A DNA stretch of 64,000 bases. It comes from Ectocarpus siliculosus. Its lineage: Eukaryota; Sar; Phaeophyceae; Ectocarpales; Ectocarpaceae. Where the stretch lies: positions 6,891,540 through 6,955,539 of the forward strand of contig FN649751.1 in assembly GCA_000310025.1 (NCBI GenBank), read 5' to 3'. The position numbers were made by a program, and so were the translations under genes. The stretch's first letter is position 1. The number at the start of each line of letters is the position of its first letter. Of this stretch, positions 24,278 to 38,300 are shown one piece after another. Under the pieces are notes generated by a model that saw only the letters and a list, made by a program, of their open reading frames with translations, ran no database searches and was not told the origin of the DNA.

Positions 24278-25543
24278 AGCCTTTGCGTCGAGCGTGTTAG
24301 TCTACATAGATTCCTAGTTCTTGAGTCAGTATTTTCGGTGGCGTTTCTTTGCTTTTCCTTGAGTAGTTGGCGGTTTTTTTTTTATGCGTATTTTTGTTGC
24401 ATGGTTTGCTGGCGTGCAGCGGTAGACCACATGTGGGTCTGGAGATGGGTGACAACCTGTAGACAGCGAGTTCGATTTTGATTTTTGAAACGTGTTCTCA
24501 CTACAAGCACATAGTAGTTTGGTGTGAGCTGCTGCGAGAGACGTAACGTTCGGACACGCGCGCACACGTGACATATTTTTAACGATGAACTTTTTTACTG
24601 ATCATCCGAAAACAAGCAGACGCGCATCCATCACGACATGTATGGAAAATGTCGTGTGCTTTCGCTTGAATACGCGGGCCTACTTTCCTCGTCAAAAGGA
24701 GGCGTCGTTGCTTGTGTTTATCCCGTCGCCAATCTCCAGCACACATTCTCAACACATGGCCTCAAGCCGTTGGTGATGTTCCTCTCCCAGGGGGATTTCT
24801 CAGCGTGGCAATGTTGGTAGGAACCCCCACCTTCCCGACAAAACACGGCAACAAGATCGACTCGGTTGGCCCGCACTTCTTCCGCTCTCCACACTGTCCG
24901 GGAGCCTTCGGGCGAGATCCGCCATGTCCCTGGTCCACCGTATCTCTGACTTCATTACACTTTGAAGCAGTCTACAGAGCCGTCTTTTGCGTACATTCCC
25001 ACAAATCGACTTCGTTTGCAAATATTTATCACACATCCCTATGTTCCCAACGGAAACGGGCTGAAGTGCCCAAGGGAAGCGGGGGTATCACCGCTGCACA
25101 CACCAACCTCCGGCGAATTGAATGTGTACATATCTCTACCTAACGATTCGTGGACAGCGATGTGTGGAGACCACGGGGGCAGCAGGGCAGTGCTTGTGGG
25201 AAATATAGAGGGGGGTGCTGAAGGCTGGAGAAGAAAGATATCCGCGGAGCCCCCTCTCGTCCTCAGTCCTCAGCCAGCGTTCCTCGCTCGTGTGCTCCGC
25301 TCTGAGTGTCTGCTGTGCCCTTGTTCCCCGCCGTTTCACCCTTCCTCTCTCCGGGTGGACGATCTGCGAAGTTCTAGCTGCTTGGTTTTGGATTCGGTGT
25401 GGCTGCGAGGAAGCGAGGACGAGCTCTCGACACGCACACCAAAATCGCACTGCTGCGGGCTGCAGTTTGAAATTTGAAACAGCGCGCAAGAGCGACGACG
25501 CCAGTTTGAAAACGCGCACCCACCGAGGAGAGAGAAGGAGAGG
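24278..25543. other. Intergenic region upstream of SMC1
   Basis: The left part is the likely 3' UTR of the LETM1-type gene. The right part must include the promoter and 5' UTR of the plus-strand SMC1 gene. No additional exon, RNA gene or repeat was recognised. Confidence 0.4.
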
Positions 25544-28500
25544 ATGGGGCGTCTCATACGAATCGAAGCGGAGAACTTCAAGTCCTATGCCGGGACTCAG
25601 ATCATCGGCCCTTTCAAGGACTTCACCGCGGTGATAGGGCCCAATGGTGCCGGAAAATCCAACCTCATGGATGCCATCAGGTAGCGTATGATACGGCGAA
25701 GAGGGCGGTCTGTTGGCACGGCAATACAGCATGCAGTCACCTGCAGTTTGGCATCGGGGCAAGGCACACCACCTCGTTGACTTTGCGATGCTTTGATGGG
25801 GTGTCGTTCTACTGCTTTGCTGCGCAGTCGTGGTTGTTGGCGAGTTTTCTCCTGGTTGTGTCTCTAAAGCTACTTACAGCAGTACTTCAGTGGATCTACA
25901 GCAGTCGTGACCTGAGACTCATGACAACACCCCCCATGTTGTTTGTAGACACAGCAGACTGAGAGCAGGACCTTCCTACAGTGGGGTAAGAGCATGCCTC
26001 TCCAGAGATCGGCGAAGTCACGCCTTTGACACTTGCCCACTGTTTTGCGCAATAGGTGTGGTATCATACATATTGTCGAGAAACGCCTGGGCGCGACGCA
26101 GAAAGTCGTTTCGAATGCTCTGACGAAACGCTGTCTTCTCCCCTCTGCTCTGTCGCTTTGCCCCATCACGCGTCCATGTATAGCGTGTTTATTTCGGCCG
26201 TCCGGCTTTATCTCCTCGCATCTGCCCCCACAATTGCGCTACAGCGTGGTTCTACGTATGCAGTGTCACGTGGATATCCTCCTCCGTCCCTCGATCTCTC
26301 TCGAAAAGGGTGTCGTACTGCTGTGTATCATAGGGTCAATGATCCCAGCACGCCCATATGCGATAAAATTAGACCATCCGTCTAGCCAACGTTGACTAGA
26401 CGGATGGTCTATTTTTATCGCATGAAAGATACGCTCAGAGCTCGTTAGCACCAGGCTGGATCACATGGGCTTGCGGCTTAATCACTGGGATTGTGAGTAG
26501 AGATCTCCGGGGCCGGACCCCTCGCCAAACGTTGCTGTTTTGCAGTGGTAATTTTACGCAAAGCCCATGCTTCGCTGGCGAGCAGACCACCGAGAGCTCC
26601 CCTTCTCCTCACAGCGCGCACTCACTCTCAAAACGAACGGAGGGGAGGGCTTGGTGGTGTCACCCCAACGATTTTGCCCGGGAATAACGTGTAACTCCCC
26701 CCTCCTCCCGCACATTCCCACACGCGCGCGCGGTCCGCTGTCTTCGCCGATGCTGCCACCGCCGGTTGTGTGTCGGGCAGCTTCGTCCTTGGCGTGCAGT
26801 CGAAGCACCTGCGGTCGACCAAGCTCAGCGACCTCGTTTTCCGGGCCGACGGCGCGGTGCCTTCGTCTCGCCGTGCGATGGTCAAGGTACGCTAGTCAGT
26901 CAATCTGCCAGCCACTCAGTCGGTCAGTTCGGGAAGCATCCACCTGCTCTGAGTCGCGTTGTTTGATCGGTCGAGCTACGAAGGGACAATCAGAATCTGG
27001 GTGGGTGGTCAGTCGGTCAACGTGTCCTATGCATGCAAGACCATCAAACACCCACCCACAGAGATCACATGGCCTGTAGAAGCATTTTGCGTTTGAACGG
27101 CAGAGACCGTCGTCTTTTCATTGGTCGGCCGGTTAGCGCGGTCGATGCTAATACTCTGCCGCCCCCGTCATGCCTCACACAACCGACCGTGTCGTGTGAA
27201 GGTGGTGTATATGGTGGGTGAAGGCGAGGAGGTGGGAGGGCAGGAGGCCGGGGACGAGGTCCACTTCAGCAGGGTAATCAGCGCGGGGGGAGCGTCTTCC
27301 TACCGCTTGAACGACAAAGAGGTATGCACCTCTTTGCACCTCGTTCATCCTGTCGCGTGGTGATGACTCGGGGTGGTAGATGTGTGGTGTGGCCCGCAAG
27401 ATGTGATGAGGTTTGGTACAGCTGTCGGCGGTGTGTTTTCAAGCCCGTGCTACACTGCAGTACGTTTTTTGTTGTTGTGATATTGACGCGCTCGCCGCAA
27501 CCGTGGTGGTAAAAGAACATGTCGGCATGTCGACCCTAGCACCACCACCACCGAAACAGAGCAAAATACGGAACACGGGGGAAGAAAATGACAGCGATTA
27601 ACCAAAAGAACAGCAACAGCAACAGCAACAACAACAACAATACCAACCCAGCACTAACAACGTTGCCCGCAGGTGACCTGGGAAAGCTACGAGAAGCGAC
27701 TGAGGAGCATCGGGGTTCTGGTCAAGGCCCGAAACTTTCTCGTCTTCCAGGGAGACGTGGAGTCCATCGCCTCAAAGTCGCCCAAGGAGCTCACGCAGCT
27801 GTTCGAGCAGATCAGCGGCTCAGACGAGTCCAAGTGAGCTACCATTTTTTTTTTTTTTTTTTGTTCTTCACTTCAAATCAGCACTCACAGCACTAGTGCC
27901 GTTTATTCCGACCCGTGGTCACACAGAAGAGTTCCTCTCTACCCTCCCCTCCTGCGGTACTTTGCCTACGATTTTTAATGCGAGAAGAGTTCAGCACTCT
28001 CTTCCCTCTGTGTACACACGAACTAGCGCTATACCATAGCCACGGTTGGTTGTTGTGAGCCTGTTGGAAAGAGATTCGGTTCCTGTTCACAGTGGAAGTG
28101 CCGTACCCCTTTGGGGTACCGATGTCATTCTTGGCAACAGGGGGCGTTTGTAGGCCACCTAATTGTGGACGATGAGCATGAAACCATCGCAACCACCAGC
28201 GTTTGGAACACATTCCCTCACTTCTTTCTTCTTTTCTACCTCATTGTTCGAAGGATCTGCACGCCGACCAACTCTCACAGCCGGGGGGGCGAGGCCACTC
28301 CAAAGGCATACTCCACGCCTTGCGCCGACCCATCTTGTGCTTCATGCCGAGCCGTTTGAGAGTGCATGCGCACTTGGTTCCCGTGCGCGTTATTTGCTTG
28401 TCCTCTGAACACACAGGGCTGAGTACGAGGAGCTAAAGGCTGCGAAGGAGAAGGCGGAGGAGGACACCATCTTTAGCTTCAAGAGGAAGAAGGGTTGCCA

Positions 28501-31500
28501 GGCGGAGCGAAAGCAGGCAAGGGGTTAGCGATGTAGTCAGCATAGTCTACGGCAGTAGTGCACAACAACTTGTGGTGAGACACTTGCAACAGTCGACGGC
28601 GGCTGCGAAAGGTTAGAGTGTGAACCCCAGCAGCGTAGAAGCCTCGCGACATGACTCGTCATGGCGGCAGTTATGGTATGAATCCTGCAGCAGTAGCAGC
28701 AGCAGCAGCAGCAGCAGCAGATGTAGGGTCGGCAAGATAAATACCCGTAGGGCTAGATGCTGGATACCGTTCGTGGCGGTAGTGCCGGTGTACAGGAGCG
28801 AAATATGCTGGGAAGTAGCCATCGACGTGCTGCGTTGGAGATGTGACAAACTGGTCGCCTCTCGTTCTTCCGGGTATTGTAGCGCCGTACTCTCGGCCTG
28901 CATGTGCTTCCGCGAGCAGCACCTAGTCGCGGTGGAGTCGAGAGGTCTCGTGCGGGCTGTAGCGATGCGTCGTATTGCCTGGTGTTTCTTTTGCCTGACA
29001 AGTCGTGGTTGTTTGTCACTGTTTCGTGTCACAGGTAAAGGAGCAGAAGGAGGAAGCGGAGAGGTTCCAGAAGAAGCTGAAGGAGATGGAGGACCTGAAG
29101 ATCGAGAGCTTCCTTGTCCAGCTGTTTCACATCAACAAGGCAAGAGAGGAATCCCGCAACTGGGTCGGGAGGGCATCCACAGAGATAGGAACAGGGCGGG
29201 AGGGGCACCCGAGTATCATATATGAGGAGGAAGAGAGTCAAATGAACAGAAACAGTTGGGAAATGTGAAAAAGGAGAGAGAGATTATCCCCATGTCACGT
29301 GTCAAACATGGATCAGGAAAGAGAGACACACTCCCATGCTACAAACTTGAGTCTGTCTGCGCCAACATAACGCACCCTATATTTATCATTTATCAATCGT
29401 CCTCGTCGTCAGACGTAGATTCGCTGTTCATCTTTAGATGCAGAAAACCAACGACGTATGGCTCTTTCATGATGTGTTCATCCATGGTATGTGTTGTCCA
29501 CTGGTCTCATCAGGAAATCGTGCCTGTAAGAATGGAATGGTTTGTTCAACGGTATCTGGATTTATCGTGTCTTGTTTCAGGATGTCGACGAGCGCGAGGA
29601 GGACATCAAGCTGATGAGGGAAGAGCTAGAGGAAGCACAGGAGAGGGAGAAGGCGGCGGACGTTATTCTCAAGGTGGGGGTTACAAGATATGTTACGTAG
29701 TATTATGTGTGCGTGCAGTTCGGCGGTGTCAGTGTGGCGTTCTGAGACGGGAGAGTGGGCCGAGAGACAATGAGAGAGAGAGAAAGAACGAGAGAAATAA
29801 AAAGAGAAATATCGTAACCGCAACAATTATAGTCATTACAACACGTGCGCTTTTTTCAAATAGGAGCTGCGCAGTCAACACAATATTGCATGTCGGAGGA
29901 GAAACCCTTTCGACCGATACACACATAATCGTTTATTTGGCAGTTTCACCGATGATGCTGTGCAGTGCACTGCCGTGCAAGGAGGATAGTTTGCCGAGTA
30001 CGAGACCCCAAGAGTGTTCTTGCCGATGACACGATCTTGTGCGATACAGCTCGTTCCGCACAGAGAAAAAGTTGAATATAGAGAAGTCGTCAACCACCCT
30101 TAACAAGGGCTGCTAACCCCAAGTACGTGGTGCCCGTCTGCAAGCAAGTACTCGCCTCGCCTCGCAAGAAGGAGTTGCAGAAATGAAGCCATGCGAAGCA
30201 TCATCCATCGAGAAGCGTGCATGGCATGTACATTTGTGCGTGTTCCGAGGAGGCGAAACAAATTAAGCTAGACCCAAAACATGTTGATCTACAACTGCGG
30301 GTGTTGTGCTTGTACATCTACGTGGGTCCCGAGGGGATGCAGCATGAGCCAGACAAAAGCAGCTTGATCTAGAAAAGTGTGTACGTGTCCCGATCCTCGC
30401 AGAGCAAGAAGAAGGAAATGGCGAGGCTGAACCGCGAGCTGCAGAAGGCACAGGCGGAGCTGAACCAGCAGAAGCGTCTCCGTGACGACATGGGCCCCCA
30501 GCACATCAAGATCAAGGGGGGCATCAGCACGCTCAAGCGGCAGGTAGGTACTCTCGCTCGCCACGCCCAGTTGGTCGGTGTTGGTTGCGTTCCATGCACA
30601 GCGCACCTGCCCGCACTTGAGCAAAACTGTTTTTTTGCCCGTGGCTACGAAGTAGTTCCAGCACCGAATGCGGTATCTAACATGGTTGAGGTGGCGGAGA
30701 AGCTTCCCCGGGTCCCCTTTTGATTTTTTGGCGATACGGTATTGCGCTCCAATGTCCCCTGCGAGGTTTCTCAGCTGTCTTGATATACCATGTCTTGGTG
30801 TCTTGGTACGCTATAGATTCATGTTGCTGGACAACACACACGCTATTGTATCAATGACGTCGTTTGAGTGTCAGGCGGAAAGCGCGGTCGTTGTTAATTT
30901 AGAACATATATGCACACACACACACACGAAAAAAGGTGGCCGACGGTGACAAGGCCTTGGAGAAGATAGGCCGTGATCGGGATGCACAGCGCGGCACCGT
31001 GGCCGCTCTGTCTCGCGACATCGCAGCCGTCAAGCAGCGCGAAGAGGCTGCGGTGTCGGACGGCAAGGGCAAGGGGAAGAAGGGTGGCGGCGGCAGCAGC
31101 GGGGGCCTGGCGCGGCTTAGCGAGGCGAAGGCGGCGGTGAGTCACACTCGTCTCTCTTCTCTCGTCTCTCGTCTCATGTCATGTCTGGATGTGTTTGGTG
31201 TGCATGGTGCAAAGACAGGTCTTGTTGTTCAACCCCCATTGCACCAGGCATCATAAGCCCTTGGAAGGATGCTGTCAGGAATGCCAACGAAAGCACGAAA
31301 ACCAAGGTTGCGCTTTCAGCATCACCTCGTACAGTACTATGCACGTCCACAGGACCGAGGGCGTGCACGTGGTAGCAGTGCAGCGGATGCAGACACCACG
31401 CACCAGCTACCGGCGACTTTCTAGAATAGTTGCATTCTTTTCTAACTACCTTTTGCTTTCACCCATGCAAACAAACAAGATGTATCAAACTTTTGCACGT

Positions 31501-32325
31501 ACGCCACAGGAGTACGAGAAGCTCAAGGCCGATGCGCGAGAGAGAGGCTCCGGCGAGCGGGAGGAGATGGCCGACGTCGAGCGACAGCTCACGAACTCTA
31601 GGTCCAAGGTCGATCAGCTTCGCTCGGAGCAGGTAGGTGGGGGATTCGGCCGGGCCAGCTCGGCAGGTGTACCGTCTGCTGTTCTTTGCCAGGGTATTGC
31701 TCTATTTGGTGACAGACGGGGTGAGGCTGCCATCCACTGGTGTGTGCGCTTGTTGGGGGGCCCGCGAAGTATATTTCTTGTCTGAAGGACCCCCACGGCA
31801 ACACGCCTCCTCGTCAACTCTGACCGTCAGTACCTTGCTTGCGCTCCTTGCGAAAAACTCCAACGATTTACGTTTTGTGTTGGGGACTGCTTCTCAAGGT
31901 CGTTCTCTTTTGGGTGTTTCTCTGGATTGGTGCATCCTGCCCGTTGAAGGTGTGGAACAGGAACAACAGGGAAATCGTGTTGCAATGTGAAGGTTGCATG
32001 GATTCGGGGCCATGTTTTCCCGTAGTATTGTTGCTCGGTTGCCGTAAGCGTCGTAAGAGGATGAGCTTGCTCGAGTCCTAGCTCTGTCGATGTAAGCGAT
32101 GACGTGATTGTTGTCGCTGGTCGATCGATCAAGCACCCCTACCTGTGGACTCTTGAACGAAAAGCCCCTGCTAGCCTCAAGGTTTTGTCGTGGAATGAAG
32201 ATATTATGGGTCTCGAACGTGAACGAATTTCAAGGAATTTCTTTTCAAGCATCAAACAGACAAGATCCTTGACTTTGTGGTGTTGTTTGTTGCCAAAAAC
32301 GTGCATGCGCTGGTGCCATGCGACC

Positions 32326-32383
<58 letters not shown>

Positions 32384-35300
32384 CTCTCCTCCTACCTCGT
32401 GTGTTTTCCTAACATGCCACCCCAAACCAAAGGCATCTCTCGACGAGCGGCTGTCTGGCTTCGACGCGAGCGCGAAGAGGTTCCGTCAGCGTCGGAGCGA
32501 CATGGAGAAGACCACGAAGAAGGCTGCCTTGGACCGCGCCGAGCTGCAGAGCCAGCTAGACGAACTGACTGGGAGGAGCAAGGGCGACGCCCTCAGGGCA
32601 ACGGAGGTAGGGCGGACGCGACCAGTCGTTTGTGGTGTTTTTCGCGTCAGGTCTGCTTCTGTTGGTACGGTATGCACCATGGCCGCTGTCTTCCTCAGGG
32701 CGACGGACGTGGGGCGGATGTCACCACTAAGTTTTTCTGGTGCAGGCTTTGCTTCTGTTGGTACGGTATGCACCATGGCCGCTGTCGTTCTCAGGGCGAC
32801 GGACGTGGGGCGGATGTCACCGCTTGAGTCCTATTGTAGTTGCCTTGAGATTTGTCTGTCAATGTCTGCTGTAGAAGGATGACGTCACTGTACCGGCCAC
32901 GGCTGCTGTGGTACACCGTACAACGTCTTTCTGCTGCCCATGCCAGTCAGTGTGCTTGTCAATATGGCGTGGTTTTCGTCCTATTGGTTGGTGCGACGCC
33001 TGCTGGGATATGATGTTGCTAGCGCGCCACCGATGCAGGCACGTGGGAGGGTTCACCAGCGCTGAAACGTAACCATACATGTAGTGGACGGTGAGTGAAC
33101 GGCAACCTAAAATATCAAATCACATGGCATTCAGTACCATGTACTTGTATGTACTTCACGCACTTGTATTCGCGGTACCACTCGTCCCAACTCGACACAA
33201 GTCCAACCAACCTCAAGTCCTCTACCGTTCATTGTAACCCCAACATGTGTAGCACATAATTGCCTCCTGCACCTTGTACCCTGTACTTGTACTCTGTATC
33301 TCATTCCCCGTACCCTGTAACCGTGTACCCTGTGCCTAGATCGACGAGGCCCTTCGGTCCATCAACGAGCAGCTCAGGGACGCCAAAGACGACCGACGCA
33401 TGACCAAGCAACAGGAGAAGATGGCCGATTGCCTAGAGGTAAGTCATCCAAGAACACGGGCTATGTACTGTAGTTTTGTGGGAATGCGTTACACATGGAT
33501 GTGTTTTGTTCAGCAGAGAACGCACTGTTGTGTCAGAACCAGGGGACAAAGACTGCCGTCGCTCTATCAAAGGTCCGAGGGAGTTTATGAAATGTGAAGC
33601 ACGTTGCAGCAATGCTATTGGCAACAGGGCGAGGCGGCCGGCGACATCGGCGAGGAGAAGAACGCTGCAGGCTTGAATCCAGAATTATTTTTGATGGAGG
33701 AATACGGATGTGGTTGGCGAGTGTCAAACAAGCCGGAAGACTAGCGAAGGGCTCAGTGAGTATATTATGCACACGATATAGTGCTCAGGGTTGAGTGGTT
33801 CATATCCGAGACTCATGCAGCAGAAGCAGCAGCTCGATAACCCTCATTGGATAAGTACTCTGGCTATCCCTATCCACCAAACTCCTTCGGGGTGCGCGAG
33901 CCTGTGACTCTGCTATGCCTCTTTCCTTCCCGCTATCCCACTTCCAGGATCTGAACGGCATGAAATCACACCAAAACTTAGTACGTGGCAATGTTATTTA
34001 CCACCACCAACAACAGCAACGATAACCACCACCACCACCACCACCACCACCATTGCCAACAGACGTTGAAGCGCATTTATCCCGGGGTTAGGGGCCGCCT
34101 GGTGGACCTGTGCAAGCCGACCCAGAGGAAGTTCAACGTGGCCGTTACTACCGCCGCCGGCAGAGTGAGTTCATTCATAGTGGTCGATTCTGTCGCCTTT
34201 CGTAGGAATTACTGCTTTGCCCCAAAGCTCTTCTTTTTGGTGTCGGTGTTTTTCCCACACGCTGGTAATCTCGGGTGTCCATGTTTACGCCCGAACGTAC
34301 AGACGTACGTTGATTCTGGAGCGAGAAGATAATCATATGGTTTGGGAGTTGCTTCTGCGGCATACGGCGATCTCCTGCTCTTGCTTTTTTGGGTGCTAGC
34401 GTCTACTGTGTCTGCAACTGTCGTGATTGCGTAACGAGCACGGCTGTGTGATGCGTACCTATGATGCAACAGTTTCACCGTTTCATTTACCTTCATCCAC
34501 CGCGTCCCCTCCTCCCAACGACTCACTCTCCCCGGTCTCACGTCTCTACCCCCCCTTTTCACTCCGTTTACGTCGCAGCGGTTTCATCGAACATTTTTGT
34601 TTTCGCCCTCGCTTCTTCTCGCTCTCCCGAGGTTACACCTCTGGTCCATTAATTTGCCGTCTGTTGCTGAACGTGTTCTTTTTCAGTACATGGAAGCCAT
34701 AGTGGTCGACACAAAGGCGGAGTGCCTGGAGTGCCTGTCGTACATGCAGACCAACAAGGTCGGCAGGGCTCAGTTTATCCCCCTCGACACCATCAAGGTC
34801 AAGCCCATCAGCGAGAGCCTTCGTTCACTAGGCCCGAGGTGAGCGCTGCTATAGCTACCACAACCGCCACCAGAAGTACAGTCGTAGAGTCAGTAGCGGA
34901 AGCGAAAGTGTGAATGGTTGTTGTTGTCGCACTCGTTCCTGTTTCTTTTCTTGCTTGTGTCTTTTACCATGGCTTTCCGGCACGGATCTCTACCCATTCC
35001 CTGAACAACACGGAGACATTAACATAACATCAACATAGAGTACCTTTGCCTGCCCTTGTTCTTTTCTTGTCCTGTGAGTTGAAATCCTATCAACATAACT
35101 ACAATGTAGCGTGTTTCTTCCCCATGCTAAGCAGACAGACACATTCGAAACTGTCGTTGCACTCTGAACCCAAACATCACTCTGGCACTTCCCTGCGCAC
35201 TGAACTGAACCAATGCACCCATCCTCCGGCGAGGCCAATACCCGAGTACACTATTTGGTGTAATCGGCTCGTGTTGAAGGTGCGAGAGCATCATGAGACG

Positions 35301-38300
35301 AGGTCACTCCCCTTTTTCTTGCTCTGGTCGATTTTCCCACCTAATGGTATGGTAGGTTCCTTGCAACTGAGGTATCATGCCGAGAGAGAACACCAGCCTT
35401 ATTGTCTTTCACTTGACAATTTCCTTCTTATTTTCTGTGAAACACGTTAAAAACATTTTCAATGCAGCCACCGGCTGTGCGCGGACATCATGCAGGGAGG
35501 AGACGACGGTGTGAGGAAGGCAATCCTCTTCGCGGTCGGGAACACCATCGTCAGCGATACCCTTGATGCCGCGCGCGACCTCTGCTTCGGCAGTGGCGAG
35601 GACAAGAAGGCAAGTTGCTTGCTCGTGGGGTAGCAGGCAGCACAGCACCGGCGCGGACGTTTGGGGGCAAAGGAAAAGGGATGCGTTGGCAAGAATGGTT
35701 GGGCGAGAGGTTGAAGAAGGCGACGGATGGAAACGGCAGTTGACCTGTGCATGTGGGGGCACGGCAGAAGTGGTTTTCGCCGCAGACGGGAAAGAGACAA
35801 ACCAGGAGGCACTGTGTGAAAACTGCATAACAGCGGCGATAGCTCGGTTGGGGGCTGCGGCGAACGTTAGCTGCCGAATTGGTGGAAGTTGAATATCGGA
35901 TCAATGCTAAATGTCACGAGAGGGAGGTACCCTGGCAAGATTGTCTCAGGTACCCGAAATTTAGCGTACAAGGCGTATTGGTGGGATCTGCAGTGCTTAG
36001 ACCAAGACTTGCAGGAATTACAACAGGCGGGTTCTTTTGCCTTAGCGAATGAGAGAGTATGGATTTTCGCAGCGGATGTTGGAAGTGTGCGTCGCGGTGG
36101 TGTAGTTCGCCAATTACCAGAAGAACGGAATATTAGTTAGCCATCAGGCCGATGGTAAGACAACGGGAGGAACGAGGGACACTATTCATTATATTACATA
36201 CTTCGGAGTATCATGTTGGATTTTCGGTGACACGTTCGACAACTGCGTTGAAACAGTAGGTGTGCTCGAGGCGGTTGACCCGAACGGGTTTACGATACAG
36301 GTGTGCTCGACAACGACTGAACAAGAAAACAAAGCAGTCGACAGTACAGTACACCCGTCAACGCCTGAGCTGTGACACGGCCCATCTCACTCTGCCCCGA
36401 AACGACCACCGCACCCCAACCAAACGACATGAATGAAACCAGATCAAGGCCGTCACCCTGAACGGGTTCTTGATCAGCAAGTCGGGCAACATGACCGGTG
36501 GGACCACGACTCGCGACCTAGCGCGCGCTGGACAGTGGGACGAGAAGGAGTTCTCGGAGCTCAAGCAGCGGCGGCAGGAGCTGGAGGGCGAGAGGGAAAC
36601 GCTTTCCAGGGAACACCGGAACCGATCCCTCAAGGCACGACCAACTGTTTGTTTTTTTGGTTGCTGGAAAATCTGTTGTTGCTGTCTTCGTTGTTATGTT
36701 TTTTTTTTTTTGTTGCTGTTGTTTTTTTTTTTTGTTGCTGCCCTCCCCGTTCTCTCCACCTCCCGCTCTCGCCTTACACAATGACGCCCGTCGCCCGTCA
36801 CACCCACGTGCAGACTGAGCTCGAGACCAAGATCCGAGGGTTGGCCAACCGCGAGAAGCACAGTTCAGCAGACCTGGACATCACAAGGGAGGAGCTGAAG
36901 AGCATTGGGAAGCACCAGGAGGCGGCAGAGATCGACAGGGCCAAGGTACCCCCACCCCAACCCCATTTTCCTTCGAGAAGACCCTATGCGCAAGCACCGG
37001 CCCACGCTATTTCATCTGCGCGCTCTACCTCAGAGATGAACGGGGCGGTCGTTGGTGTCGCACAGAGATTGGCAGGCTTTTTTGGTGTTGCGGCGAGGGC
37101 AGAGGGTGTCTACACCGCGCTGAGAGATGCCTAGGGCTGAACAAGCAGCAACGATGGAGATAACGTGTCATCCACGAGCCAAAACTTGCAAAGTATTGGC
37201 TACCTACAAGCGCCGCGCAGACAGTTTGAGGCCCTCAATAGGTTCTCTGTCGACTGGCGATAAAAGCAAGTGGATACATGCCCACGTGTAACTCATCCAT
37301 ACACAGCTGTCCTCCCACCCACCCCCCTCCAAGGATTCGAACGTGTACCTACTTATGTTGGGACAGCAGCGCAAGATTTATCCCTCCTTCCGGCGCTCCC
37401 TTCCCTCCTGGAATATTAACCGGCAGATGGTTCCAAGAGGAAAGTGATTCTGACGAGTGTATCTTGTTGGTCAGGGCAATACATGTAGAGGCGCACTGAA
37501 GAACGCAAGCCCCGACTCAGGTTGCGGACACGACGGACGGTTTATGTTTGCACGTTGAGGGAAGAGAGGTATTTTGAGGTGAGGACGTCACCGCCTTCAC
37601 CCAAGCTTTGCCGTTCGCGGTGCTGCCGTCCGTAACTGCTTCCCGCAGGTGAACGCGGAGCTAGGGGAGAGGGAGGCAGACGTCAGCAGGCTCGAGGCCT
37701 CTCTGCTTTCGCTACAGAACAAGGTCGACGCCGTGGAAAATGAGGTAAACGGGGGTGACGGAGGCCGTAAAGCTTGCCGGTCGAGATTTCAGCTTTGGTA
37801 TGTTCTTCTGGTCTTCACGGGGGGCTAAGGTTCCGGTGTTTACGGGCGATAGCACCATTTTTTTCGGCATGTTTGTGTTGGTTTTGATGCGTTCGGCAGC
37901 GGTTCCGTGGAGCTATGGGGTACGGCGAAAGACGGGTGGTGGTTCGCCCGGTACAACTCTTGCTCCGCAGGTTTTCGTATTTTGTTGCGGCTGTTCTTGA
38001 GGCTGTAGCCTTAGGCCGTCGCTTTAGTCTCAGTTGCTGGTGCTGCTGGTGCTGCCGTATATCCATCGACCAACCGATTCATCAACCAATCCAACCACCT
38101 ACCTCAGCCAATCACCCGACCATCTTGCCGCGGAAGTAATGAGAACACGATTCGTTACGTGACGTGGCCGCGCAGGTGTTCGCACCGTTCCTGAAGAGCG
38201 TGGGCGCGAGCGACATCCGCTCGTTCGAGGAAGGCCAGCTGAAGGACATGCAGGAGCAGTACAAGGCGCGCATGAAGCTACAGCAGCACCGCTCCAAGCT

